Assembly: GCF_014356525.2 (NCBI RefSeq)
Contig: NC_052506.1
Span: 10,397,900-10,461,899 of the forward strand
From: Nilaparvata lugens
Lineage: Eukaryota > Arthropoda > Insecta > Hemiptera > Delphacidae
Direction of reading: 5' to 3'
DNA: 64,000 nucleotides
In this document: in pieces, positions 1 to 10,992 of the stretch
Position numbering within the stretch: the stretch's first letter is position 1
Layout: every line of letters starts with the position of its first letter
Notes under the pieces: generated by a model
Told to the model about the DNA's origin: nothing
Seen by the model: the letters and a program-made list of their open reading frames with translations, nothing else
The model's database searches: none
Made by a program: the position numbers and the translations under genes

Positions 1-944
1 TCTTCGAATGTAACATTTATTATAGGGAAAACCCCAGGACCCTCCATCCTTCGGGGGAATTCCTTCACCCCCCTCATACATCTTGGTTTTTGCCCCCCCC
101 CCCCTAGCAGTTTGGTGAAATGAGTCACTGTAGTTGACTCTGTAAAAAATATCAATTCCAATATAATCTATATTATTTAGTTCCTTTCCAACTGATTCTA
201 GTTTTTCTGCAAAATTATAGTCCCCCATCTTTTATCTGAACGGCAAGAGAGCCTTCGTTCATATTTTTTTCACTTTTTTGATCTCTTCCATTACAAGGTT
301 TTTTCAGCACCATTACTGACTTTTACAACTTTTCTAATCTTGTATAAGGAATTAATTTTCTAAATCCATTCTCAACGCCTTTCATTGTATTTTCTGACTT
401 CGGTTAGTCATGGAAACTGAACCCCTGTACTGTAATTATTTTATAAAGCCTACTTTCTCTTCTACACTATTATTTTGATCACTTTGATATTGAAAACTTT
501 AAAAGCCCTATTTATTGATTGAATCTTGTATTTAGAGAGTAGCATTACTTGGATAAAATGTGCTACATATCTTATCGAACCTCATTGATGTTGATCAATA
601 TTATTAGTATCATGTAACTAATAGTGGAATAAAAATTAAGACTGTTATAAGGAAATTATATTGATTATTCCTTCTCAAATCAAATTCTATTCACTCGAAA
701 TTCATACAGAGTATTAACAAAAGTATAACACGACAAGTTACAAGTGAACAAGATACTACTCACAAAAAGTACAGTATGTTACTGGACTTTGTCCGCGAAT
801 AGGAGTCAGATACAAAGTGTTATAAGTAAGATTATTTAATTTATAACTTGATATAGTTGAAGAATCAGTAGAAGAAGGAGTTGGGAAGAAAAAAGATTTA
901 GAAATTCAAGTATAATGAAGATGAAATGAAGATGAAGATTATCA
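1..944. other. AT-rich stretch without recognisable gene
   Basis: I see no coding frame, RNA or repeat family here. The only marked feature is a run of about 13 C near position 100, in a C-rich patch (30-110) that is otherwise unlike its AT-rich surroundings. Confidence 0.5.
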
Positions 945-1732
945 CCTGGCGCTAGTGTTCCCGCGCATCTCAAGTCTACTATTCAAAGATCTAAGCCAGC
1001 TGATGACAGGACTATAACGCTGAGACACACGACATCTGCTATCTCCTCATAGTGAATGATTTAATAGAATCAACAGTTGCCAACAGTTTGCAATTGAAAT
1101 AATAACATTTTCTCGAATTTCGAGCTTATTTTAAATTTTAGGTGAGAATGTTACACAGCATTAAATGTAGAGATATTCATGCTCAATCTTTCCATTTGGA
1201 TTTTTTTGTTTAAATTGTATCTGAAGCCTGATAATTGGGAATCTAAAATCAAACTTCACCTAAATGGGGCGGAGCTCCTGAAATTTTTACATATATGGGA
1301 CTTGTGGTAGTTGATAGAGCTTAACGATGACTATTTTAGGTATGAATTTGATCAAAATCGTTGGAGCAATTTTCGAGAAAATCGCGAAAAACCCTGTTTT
1401 TGACAACATTTTCGCCATTTTAGCCGCCATCATGAATTGCATTTGATCGAAATTGTTCGTGTCGGATCCTAATAGGGGAAGGGAAGGACCTAAAGTTCAA
1501 AATTTCAAGTTATTCCGTTAATTGGGAGATGAGATATCGTGTACACAGACGCACATACACTCATACACACACACACACACACATACATACCAATACCCAG
1601 AAACCACTTTTTTGGCTCAGGGGACCTCGAAACGTATAGAAATTTACAAATTGGGGTACCTTAATTTTTTCGGAAAGCTGTATTTTTCCTATTTATAGCT
1701 ATTTTTTAACTATGGTAATAGGACAAGGAAAG
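945..1732 (+). mobile_element. Family A interspersed repeat, 5'-truncated copy
   Basis: This is the first of four copies in the window of an unclassified non-coding repeat. It shares with the 50862-51646 copy, in the same orientation, the words gctagtgttcccgcgcatct near the start, ggcggagctcctg, a block with gccgccat, a CA-repeat (about 1565-1585) and the terminal ggacaaggaaag. The usual first end (tctggtgtg...cacacaactttcc) is missing or diverged, so the copy is 5'-truncated. No ORF and no terminal inverted repeats are visible. The class is unknown; a non-autonomous DNA element is my guess. Confidence 0.75.
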
Positions 1733-2096
1733 TAAAACCTACTCACTATTAGTAAGTTACAGCTGTTATCTTGATCGCACCCGAGACATTTTCATGAAGA
1801 ATCTCTTTCAAAACTTTTATTCCATGCTACGACTTCATAAATATCTTTTCCTACAGTTACGTTGAAAAGTGGCCATTGCTGCACTGATTACAGAACGCAA
1901 AGAATCACTCTTCCGCTCTAGTGCGGGAAACATTTTTCTGCACTCCAGATTTGCAACATGGCAACGCAAAATACTTAGTAGGTTATATGGAGCAACAGTG
2001 CAGCAAAATCAAAATGAAGTTGGTAACAGTGACTGCTGTGGCTGCTATAGTGAGCAGAGGTGCAACCAAGCACAACGCGCTAATTATACTATTATA

Positions 2097-2550
2097 CAGG
2101 GTGTTTCAGAAGTAGTGTCGAGAATTTTAGGGTATTGTACCTGGATGCTAGGAGACTACAAATGTCATATTTGAAGTGTCCAAAACTCAGCGGTTATCCT
2201 TATAGCTGCCATTTTGTTTTTTTTCACTTAAAAATTTTTATCTCAAGAACGAAATGTTGTATTGATCTGAAATTTGGCATGAATATTCATGCTATAAAGA
2301 CTCAACTATAAAAAATAAAAAAAAATTTTTTCGTTGAAATTTTTCAAAATGGCGGCCATTTTAAATTTTGATGGTGAATATCTCGAAAACCGTCAATTTT
2401 ACAGAACATTTACATGAGACAAAAAAGTTAGCAAATTTTTTCACGATTCCATGATACCTAATTTATTAAGATTGGTCGAAGAATAACAGAGAAATTAATT
2501 TTTTCGTACTGCATGCATGACCACTTTTCACCATTTAAAGATCAATATTA
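2097..2550 (+). repeat. DD41D copy 1 left TIR
   Basis: The inverted repeat matches 4000-4453 over about 454 bp with few differences. It contains AAAATGGC-G-GCCATTTT at 2346-2362 (an inverted pair of ATGGC words) and two modules of the type tctcaagaacgaaat and tctcgaaaacc (2241 and 2381). Confidence 0.9.
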
Positions 2551-2807
2551 ATTTTTTAATTCCAGATGTATTTAAGATGAAGCTTTGAAACTCGGTATGG
2601 CTCCATATGGGCAAACAGATGATTTTACAATGGTTTTCAGATGATAATGTTTGTCTTGTAAAAGTATTGTTGTTTCATTAAAAGTAAAGAACCAGATGTA
2701 GTGCTTCCTATTTCTTAGTGTCACGTTTCCTAGGTCTTATTTCTATCTTAAATTTCCAGTTTCAATATTTTCTTACAATGCTTCTACACAAATATTTAAT
2801 TATTGTA

Positions 2808-3878
2808 ATGGAATTTAGTTCGCTGGAGTACACCGATATTCACTTCATGTATGGAGCAGCTCTTGGCAATGCGACCGAAGCAAGAAGAATGTATGCAGCT
2901 GCATTTCCAAACCGCCGTCTCCTTCCGACAAGGTGTTCACAGAACTCACAATCGGCTGAGAGAAGTTGGTTCATTTGAACGAACAGGGTAATTGCTGGTA
3001 GGCCTCGAGCAGTTCGAAATGTTGCTTTTGAAGAGGAAGTATTGCAGAAATTCGATTTCAATCCTAGAACGAGTACGAGAGCAGTTGCAAAGCAAATCAA
3101 TTCAAGTGCTTCTTCTGTGTGGCGTGTACTAAACAAGGAAAGACTTCACCCCTCCCGCTTTCAAAAAGTTCACTCATTGGTTGAACGCGACTATGAGCCA
3201 AGAGTAAACTGTGCCGTTGGTTTCTTCATCAAGACATTATCCAACCAAATTTTCTAGAAAATGTGTTATTTACCGATGAGTCCAGCTTTACAAGAGAAGG
3301 AATCTTCAACTCTCGCAACAGTCACGTCTGGGCCTTAGACAATCCTCATGAGGTCAAAGTGCGTGGTTATCAGCATAGATTTTCGCTGAATGTTTGGGCG
3401 GGTATCTTAGGTAATCGCGTGATTGGACCATACATTCTTCCTAATCGTCTGAATTCTCCCACGTACATTACTTTTTTAAGAGACATACTACCAGAACTTT
3501 TGGAAGATGTGCCTCTTGCAAACAGATATAATATTTGGTTTCAACATGATGGTGCCCCTGCTCATTTCGGAAATGTTGTTACGGACTTTCTGAACATGAC
3601 CTATCGTCAGCGGTGGATTGGGCGGGGTGGACCAGTACCGTGGCCCGCACGTTCACCTGACCTCAACCCTTTAGATTTTTTTTCTGGGGCCATATGAAAG
3701 ACCTTGTTTACAGCACGCCAGTAGAAAACGAAGAAGACCTTGTGGCAAGAGTGGTTGCTGCAGCAGGTGCCATTCAGATGATGAAAATGCTTTTATAGCA
3801 GTTCGACGGTCCATGATTGAAAGGTGCAGACTGTGTAATCAAGTTGAAGGACGGCATTTTGAGCAATTGCTGCATTAG
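2808..3878 (+). pseudogene. DD41D mariner-like transposase, frameshifted
   Basis: The product would be a DDE transposase cutting and joining the element ends. The start is the ATG at 2808 (MEFSSLEYTDIHFMYG). This is followed by an N-terminal helix-turn-helix region and then the catalytic motifs LFTDESSF (about 3265), FQHDGAPAH (about 3540) and SPDLNPLDFF (about 3655). I count 41 residues between the second and third Asp. The frame is broken at about 2930 (NRRL region, a base lost relative to copy 2), again near 3220-3260, at the T-run at 3675-3685 and near 3775. The C-terminus reads into HFEQLLH and a stop at 3876-3878. It cannot make a full enzyme. Intact length would be about 356 codons, normal for the family. 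Confidence 0.93.
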
Positions 3879-3999
3879 TATCAGTGAACCGATTTGAGTG
3901 AAATTAATATTTTTCAATGTAAAATAAAATTTGGAGGAAAGTTATTCTTGTATATTTCTGTAATAAGAACGGTTTTCATGAAATTATAAAAAAAAAAAT

Positions 4000-4453
4000 A
4001 ATATTGATCTTTAAATGGTGAAAAGTGGTCATGCATGCAGTACGAAAAAAATTAATTTCTCTGTTATTCTTCGACCAATCTTAATAATTAGGTATCATTG
4101 GAATCGTGAAAAAATTTGCTAACTTTTTTGTCTCATGTAAATTTTCTGTAAAATGGACGGTTTTCGAGATATTCGCCATCAAAAATTTGAAATGGCCGCC
4201 ATTTTGAAAAATTTCAACGAAAAATTTTTTTTTTATTTTTTATAGTTGAGTCTTTATAGCATAAATATTCATGCCAAATTTCAGATCAATACAACATTTC
4301 GTTCTTGAGATAAAAATTTTTAAGTGAAAAAAACAAAATGGCAGCTATAAGGATAACCGCTGAGTTTTGGACACTTCAAATATGACATTTGTAGTCTCCT
4401 AGCATCCAGGTACAATACCCTAAAATTCTCGACACTACTTCTGAAACACCCTG
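4000..4453 (-). repeat. DD41D copy 1 right TIR
   Basis: Reverse complement of 2097-2550. It carries the same ATGGC pair at 4190-4205 (aaatggccgccatttt) and ends in gaaacaccctg before the TA duplication. Confidence 0.9.
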
Positions 4454-4744
4454 TATATTATAACCAAGGACAACATTTTTATTCAATTTGACAATAAATT
4501 AAGGTTTTTATCAATAATAAAATTACACAGAAAAACATTTGATGCATTTCAGGCAATTTTACCCATAATTACCCACTTTTCATATTCAATGGTAACTGTA
4601 GGAAAAACTTAATGTGAAATACGTGCGCAAAGTTCCTCTGCTGCACTCAAGAAACCATTCCGCCCTCGCCTACGGCTCGGGCGTAAACGTTTCTTTCGGT
4701 GCAGCAAACTGTCACTTTGCGCACTAGTTGCACAAATAACTATT

Positions 4745-5282
4745 TCCTACAGTTACGTTGAAAAGTGGCCATTGCTGCACTGATTACAGAACGCAAAGAA
4801 TCACTTTTCCGCTCTAGTGCGGGAAAAATTTTTCTGCACTCCAGATTTGCAACATGGCAACGCAAAATACTTAGTAGGTTATATGGAGCAACAGTGCAGC
4901 AAAATCAAAATGAAGTTGGTAACAGTGACTGCTGTGGCTGCTATAGTGAGCAGAGGTGCAACGAAGCACAACGCGCTAATTATTACTATTATATATTATA
5001 ACGAGGACAGCAACAGCACAGTGCCACCACAGCACACACCACACAGCCGCCTCGCCATTCAAACACTACTAAGTTATTTGATGGATTTCAGGCAATTTTA
5101 CCCATAATTACCCACTTTTCATATTCAATGGTAACTGTAGGAAAAACTTAATGTGAAATACGTGCGCAAAGTTCCTCTGCTGCACTCAAGAAACCATTCC
5201 GCCCTCGCCTACGGCTCGGGCGTAAACGTTTCTTTCGGTGCAGCAAACTGTCACTTTGCGCACTAGTTGCACAAATAACTAT
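4745..5282 (+). repeat. 535-bp tandem unit, copy 2
   Basis: Direct copy of 1849-2096 plus 4454-4744, nearly identical over its length. It starts tttcctacagttacg and ends ttgcacaaataactat. It has no insertion. No recognisable protein is encoded. Confidence 0.85.
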
Positions 5283-5823
5283 GAAATATTCCGTTATCAA
5301 TTCAATGCTCCAATATACTTCATTTGGGCAAGTATGAGATCATATATGAGATGGAAGTAATATTTTATGATCCGTTAAAAATATCATCTCAAGTACTGCT
5401 TGTCTCAGTACGAGCTGTTATCCTAAACTAGCATTTACTATTTTCTTTCTTTCAAATGTACAGTATTTCCGAAACATGTAGCAGTGTCGGGAAGATTAAT
5501 GTTCATACATGTAAATAAGTAAACAGAAGAGAGATTGTAGCATGCGTTCAGTCTCAGTTTGACGTTGAAGGAACAGGCTGGCAGATGAGCAAACAGAAAA
5601 ATACAGCGAGGGGATGTACAGTCACGAACATCACACAAACCACTTACGCGCAACCAGCTTAAAAATCATCCAGAAAATAAACGCACGCGTTCAAGTGCTC
5701 ATCTAACTGCTTCAGAACAAACACAGTTATCATTCTACAATGATGAGCTCCGTTTTGCTTTAACAATCAACTTCAACCTAATACTCGTTATAATATTATA
5801 GAGTCTCTCTTGAAGAATTTTTA
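5283..5823. other. Unique AT-rich spacer
   Basis: No gene or repeat recognised. Short open frames here look like chance frames. Confidence 0.4.
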
Positions 5824-6708
5824 CTTTCCTTGCCCTATTACCATAGGTAAGGAAAGTATTGCTCTCCAAAAAAATTTTAGTTAGGTACCCTAATTTCATG
5901 TTTTCTATACGTTTCAAGGTCCCCTGAGTCCAAAAACATGATTTTGGGTGTTGGTCTGTGTGTGTGGGTGTGTGTGTGTCTGTGAACACGATAACTCCAT
6001 TCCTAATTAACCGATTGACTTGAAATTTTAAACTTAAGGTCCTCATACCATGAGGATCCGACAATAAGAAATTCAATTCAAAATGGCGGAAAAATTGCGG
6101 ATAATGGCTAAAAAACCATGTTTTTCACGGTTTTCTCGAAAACGGCTTTCACGATTTTCTTCAAATTTATACCCTAGATAGCTATTTATAAGACCTATCA
6201 ACTAACATGAGTCTCATTTCTGAGAAAATTGCAGGAGCTCCGTAATATTTCTGAGAAGAATGAATTTTGTTAAGTTTCTATCAAGATTTTCTCAAAAATG
6301 ACTTGACCGATTTTTTTCAAATTCATACCCTGTATAGTTATATATCAGCTCTATTAACTGGCATGAGTCTCCTCCCTGAGAAATTAACAGGGGGTCCACC
6401 CCATCCTTGAGAAATTTACTTTGTAACCTCCTTCTCGTGCGTGAAGTAGGTAGGTAGAGCAGTTTATTCAAAAGAACACATGTCGATATTTTATTTGTAG
6501 AACAGCTGTTTTGACAACTTTTAAAAATCCTCAAATTTCATAATTATTCAAACAAAGGAAAATGTACTCTGAACACATTCACAATAGTATAACCGTAGTT
6601 TTAATTATTTAGCCGCCAATCGGCATATTGTTATTTCCTAAATTATCCTCGTTAATGAGGCTTATAGATCAATGAGCAAGGAAAGTTGTGTGAGTGTACC
6701 ACACCAGA
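5824..6708 (-). mobile_element. Family A repeat, diverged full-length copy
   Basis: It begins ctttccttgccctattac and ends cacaccaga, the two defining ends of family A in inverse orientation, flanked by TTTTTA and TTTTTC. A TG-repeat lies at 5955-5985 in the same relative place as in the other copies. It contains two copies of the module tttctcgaaaacgg...gatttt (about 6130 and 6290) and AAAATGGCGG at 6080. No protein is encoded. Confidence 0.8.
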
Positions 6709-6967
6709 TTTTTCGTAATAGTAACATGTAATACTACTACATTTTTCATTGGTACGCTAATTAAATGGAGTGAAACAACTGAAAGCGTGACTAATGGTTG
6801 ATATCTTGATAATGGTTGGGCCATTTATAATGGTAGTATAGCCTTTAAGCTACTATTTATATATTTGTCTGTATATACTAATAACCAGTATGGAATTTCA
6901 TTGTGTGCAATTTATATTCTTGATTTAGTAGATTGCTAGTAGATTCAATTACAATAGTTTTAATTAT

Positions 6968-7186
6968 AAAGGTGCGTACAGACTTTCGCTCTGCTCCGCA
7001 ACCGAACGTCACTCGAGCAGAGCGATTGATTATCGACCGGGGAGCAACAGTGGAACGCGAGAAGAGCGTTCTCCCGTAACGTTCATGATCGGTGCTAGTA
7101 CAGAGCGGGGGCGGAGCAATGGCGGAACGAGGACGGAGCGTGCGAGGAGCGGGTTGGAGGCGCGTATATCTGTACGCAGCTTTATA
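6968..7186. mobile_element. GC-rich MITE-like element
   Basis: A 220-bp GC-rich island in AT-rich DNA, with imperfect inverted ends: tataaaggtgcgtacaga on the left, and on the right ctgtacgcagctttata, its approximate reverse complement. The interior is built of repeated gcgagaagag, ggagcggg and gagcggg words. The size, ends and lack of a plausible ORF fit a MITE. No clear target duplication was found. Confidence 0.6.
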
Positions 7187-8105
7187 TGTACAAAACATGA
7201 GAACATAATCTCAATCAACTTGAAAGAACTCACTCTCCACTCACAGACTCAAGTCTTTGTGGAGAGTATTCACTTTTAAATGTGTAAATGAATTTTATAA
7301 ATTTGTATTATGTTTTTGTGAATAAAAAGCTATTTGATTTGATTTGATCTTTTGCACCTTCAAAATATATTATTCCATGCTACCAAGTTGTAAGAGAATG
7401 TCTAAAGAATTTGATTTGATTTGTTGCAGTGATCTCACATTGAACCACAGACAAGATTAACTAGTTTCTAGTTCTATAGTTATATGTTATAGTTATGAAT
7501 TGAAGACTTCTGTCATTCGTAGATTCTTTATTGATTGATACAATAAGTACATCATCAAAATAATAGGGAGAGGAAAAAAGGTAACCTTGAGCTGTTCCTC
7601 CCCCAAATTTAGATAAGGTTACACGTAACCTATCTCCTTACTCGTAGAGATAGGTTAAGTCTTGTAGTTGTTCACAGCACCAAATTTTAAGTCCTTAATT
7701 ATTTTAACAACGTAGATTTAGATGCATCAAAACCAAACATAGAAGAAATATATAAAAAAAATAGAAGAATAGAAGAAAATATTACAACTGGAAATATTTG
7801 TAACCATACTATTAATACTGTAGTGAATTTAGCTTTAACCGAACCTTCTCAATCTTTGCTTAAATAATAGAAGAGACATTAATCTCTTGAGAATAACATT
7901 GAGATGGGAAGAAGATTGTAATTAAACTTCAAGGATGTTTTGTACTACACGTTTATAATCATGTAATTTGTTCAATGAGTTTGTTACAGTAGGAAGCCAA
8001 CTCCTGGATCTGAGAATACTGGATCGAGATTATCGTGGAACAATGTGTCGCAATCACCAGAAACAGGTGATGTATGCTGGTAAGAAGTTTGAATATACAA
8101 CGTAG
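7187..8105. other. AT-rich stretch with LINE tail traces
   Basis: At about 7290-7350 there is a LINE-like 3' end with a (tttga)n tail. At 7519-7625 lies a minus-strand copy of the short retroposon 3'-end family K (attagggagaggaata...aaggttacctt...tacttattgta) also seen at 42035 and 49195. The rest is unremarkable. Confidence 0.5.
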
Positions 8106-8532
8106 AGGGAGTGTCTCGATTACATCAGGTTTCGATTATACCAGGTCCTATTCTACAATGAAGCTGAAAACCTGGTACAATCGAACTACTGGGTTAATCG
8201 AGGAAAAATGCTTCGATTAACCCAGTAGTTCGATTATACCAGGTCCTATTCTACAATGAAGCTGAAAACCTGGTACAATCGAACTACTGGGTTAATCGAG
8301 GAAAAATGCTTCGATTAACCAAGTAGTTCGATTATACCAGGTCCTATTCTACAATGAAGCTGAAAACCTGGTACAATCGAGGCACAGGACCTGGTCTAAT
8401 CGAGACAGAATGCTTCGATTAACCCAGTAGTTCGATTATACCAGGTCCTGGCCTAATCGGGAAAGTTCGACCTGGGGTAATCGAACACCTGGACTAATCG
8501 AGCACCTGGGATAATCGAACACCTGGGCTAAT
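8106..8532. repeat. Hairpin-chain satellite built on ACCTGGnnTAATCGA
   Basis: The 98-bp units recur at 8131, 8229, 8327 and (after a 104-bp step) 8431. Each unit alternates two inverted repeats: one arm agtagttcgattataccagg pairs with a near-exact complement after a ~23-bp loop, and another, atcgaactactgggttaatc, pairs perfectly across gaggaaaaatgct. The underlying word ACCTGGnnTAATCGA occurs about twenty times on either strand. In the last 90 bp it becomes a simple same-strand run (cctggactaatcga, cctgggataatcga, cctgggctaatcga). It encodes nothing visible. Confidence 0.85.
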
Positions 8533-8608
8533 CGAAATACACCCAACATAGAGTTACAAAGATGAATAGAAAACTTTCGGTTGATATAGTACACATAGTG
8601 ATATAGTG

Positions 8609-8632
8609 ATAGAGAGAGAGAGAGAGAGAGAC
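8609..8632. repeat. (GA)n microsatellite
   Basis: A short gagaga run, about 24 bp. Confidence 0.9.
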
Positions 8633-8948
8633 TGGGTTAACGGTGTTAATTCATCTTCATAATGGAAAACAAACAGAGCAATAACTAAAATATAATATTT
8701 AAGTTTAAATGTAAATAAATATAGATTTAAGTACATATAAATCAGCAGAGAAAACTTCTATAATCTGCTGTATTCTGTGATATCAGTGACAGCAAACGAA
8801 CATTTTCTAAACGTTCTTCCAAAGTTGAGTAACACAGCACAATCTTCAACCAAATTACAATAAGCAACAATTGAAGAACAACAAATGATAAAAAATTGAG
8901 CCTGATTCTGTTTGGCCAATGAGGACGCTGGAAAATGGTTTATGAGTA

Positions 8949-9817
8949 CAACTGTTTTACATAGTATTACGGTATAACTGTTATAAGAGTAGGACTGTTA
9001 CAAAATCCATGCCGATCTGTTCGTTTTTAATCATTGACTTTTAATATAAAGCCCAGTCAACGAAGTGTTATAGAGGGAAAAGTTTGGACGACAATTTTTG
9101 ACCCCGCAGTTCTGTTTAGGTAAGTGAGGAGGTAAACATATCAAAAGTCCCCATCTCTATCCCTTGTGCTAAAGGGATGCGGGTGGTTTAAAATTTGCAT
9201 TTTTCAATGCTTTGCTTACACGCTCATATCTTGAGAAAAATGCGTTCAACCGACATGGCTAAGCAATTCAGAAATGAAGCATGATAAATTCTCTACAATA
9301 TTTGTTCTGTGGTGATTCGTGATATCTCCAACAGTTTTCGAGATATACGCTCTTAAATGTATATAATTGTTAAAATAACAGCTTTTAATCCTATTTTTTG
9401 ATGTTTCAGGGCCTAGAACTCTCCAACAATGCATCATAAAAATGAATGCTCACCGTAGATTTGTAGAGCTTTGTTTTCTCTTCAATTTGATGTATTATTT
9501 CACTACTTATTGTTTTCTTATACAACTTGTGAGTGCCAATATGTACTAAGGATTGAAGAAATCGTTTACTCTATAGTAAGCCTTTGCAGCAAGAAAGCTG
9601 TAGAATAATAGGGATGGGGACTTTTGATATGTTTACCTCCTCACTTACCTAAACAGAACTGCGGGGTCAAAATTGTCGTCCAAACTTTTCCCTCTTATAA
9701 CACTTCGTTGACTGGGCTTTATATTAAAAGTCAATGATCAAAAACGAAAAGATCGGCATGGATTTTGTAACAGTCCTACTCTTAAACAGTTATACCGTAA
9801 ACTATGTAAAACAGTTG
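8949..9817. mobile_element. Foldback element E1
   Basis: Inverted repeats of about 210 bp (8949-9163 and 9611-9817) flank a ~450-bp core. The arms include caactgttttacata at the ends and gcccagtcaacgaagtgtta further in. The core has tcttgagaaaaatgcgttc and ttttcgagatatacgctc. No ORF with a domain is present. Class: foldback/MITE, superfamily unknown. Confidence 0.8.
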
Positions 9818-10180
9818 GTTCAAGGAACAATTTTTTAGTTTCTCGGATATAATTCGAAAACTATGCATTTAACAGACATGTCTATTCTATAAGAAATTGA
9901 AGCTTACATAATTTCCTATAATATTGATCTAACAACTTTTTCTATATCTCTTTCACTTTTCGAGATATCCGCTCTAAAAGATGTGACATTTTTGGAAAAA
10001 CACATTTTCCCTCAATTTTTTGCTCTTTTAACTTTTTGAATATCGATGGGAAAAATCCATGCTGATCATGAGCTTATAGAGCATCAAATTCTCTTCAATT
10101 TGATGTATAATTTCACAAGTTTACGCACATCCCCACGACTGTTGCAGCAGCTTCAGTGTTGAGTGTGAGATCTTCAGTTA

Positions 10181-10863
10181 TGCAAAAATAGACCAATTGA
10201 CAAAGGAATTTGGATAGAATATTTTGAACACAATTTTTGACTCTGCAGCTTTGTTGGAACCAGTTAGGGGGTGAACATATCAAAAGTCCCCATCTCTATC
10301 CCTTGTGCTAAAGGGATGAGGGTGGTTTAAAAGTTTCATTTTTCAATGTTTTGCTTACACGCTCATATCTTGAGAAACGTTCAACCGACATGACTAACTA
10401 TTCAGGAATGAATCATGATAAATTCTCTACAATATTTTTTGTTCTGTGGTGATTTGTGATATATCCAACAGTTTTCGAGATATACGCTCTTAAAAGTATA
10501 AAATTGTTAAAATAACAGCTTTTAATCCTATTTTTTGATGTTTCAGGGCCTAGAACTCTCCAACAATGCATCATAAAAATGAATGCTCACCGTAGATTTG
10601 TAGAGCTTTGTTTTCTCTTCAATTTGATGTATTATTTCACTACTTATTGTTTTCTTATACAACTTGTGAGTGCCGATATGTACTAAGGATTAAAGAAATC
10701 GTTTACTCTATAGTAAGCCTTTGCAGCAAGAAAGCTGTAGAATAATAGGGATGGGGACTTTCGATATGTTCACCCCCTAACTGGTCCCAACAAAGCTGCA
10801 GAGTCAAAAATTGTGTTCAAAATATTCTCTCCAAATTCCTTTGTCAATTGGTCTATTTTTGCA
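10181..10863. mobile_element. Foldback element E2 with captured coding arm
   Basis: The core is the same as in E1, but the outer arm differs. Arms 10181-10302 and 10748-10863 are inverted copies containing ccaattgacaaaggaatttg. This outer arm is the C-terminal coding end of the 62-residue LINE-like frame described at 10804-10992. The element therefore seems to have acquired part of a retroelement in its terminal repeat. Confidence 0.75.
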
Positions 10864-10992
10864 AAGCAGCAAGAAAGTCTTTTTGAATAAGCTGACGCTC
10901 ATTGACTTGGACTTCAACTCGGCAGGCAATTTATTGTATAATTTAGCACCAATGTAAGAAGGAAATAAATTGACAAAGGTTGGCCCATCCAC
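10804..10992 (-). pseudogene. LINE-type C-terminal fragment (copy 1)
   Basis: The 62-residue frame contains GAKLYNKLPAELKS followed by SLFKKTF, the pattern (hydrophobic-YN-LP-x-lK, then FKK-L) commonly found at the extreme C-terminus of arthropod non-LTR retrotransposon polyproteins. There is no RT domain, so it is a fragment. It is repeated exactly at 12615-12803 because of the tandem duplication. The clade is not assigned. Confidence 0.55.

Larger units (their letters stand above)
2097..4453 (+). mobile_element. Tc1/mariner DD41D transposon, copy 1
   Basis: A complete 2357-bp element is bounded by TA on both sides (2095-2096 and 4454-4455), as expected for IS630/Tc1/mariner insertion. The ends are cagggtgtttcagaagtag and its reverse complement. 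The TIRs are unusually long, about 454 bp (2097-2550 and 4000-4453). The central gene is a transposase pseudogene with an Asp-Asp(41)Asp signature. A second, oppositely oriented copy lies at 34713-37066. The element sits in unit 1 of a tandem repeat, so it arrived after that duplication, or the unit without it was duplicated elsewhere. Confidence 0.95.
1849..4744 (+). repeat. 535-bp tandem unit, copy 1, split by DD41D element
   Basis: The sequence from tcctacagttacg (1849) to 2096 and from 4454 to 4744 reads as one ~535-bp unit when the DD41D insertion (2097-4453) is removed. The same unit follows immediately at 4745-5282. It includes a GC-rich hairpin-like core, ctcgcctacggctcggg, near 4670. 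The short frame in it (1869-2094) is repeated in unit 2 and has no recognisable domain, so I do not call it a gene. Confidence 0.8.

Noticed and set aside
1869..2174. Small gene encoding MAIAALITERKES (also at 4765)
   Set aside because: The frame starts at a GTG, lies in the 535-bp tandem unit, is truncated by the DD41D insertion and has no recognised domain.
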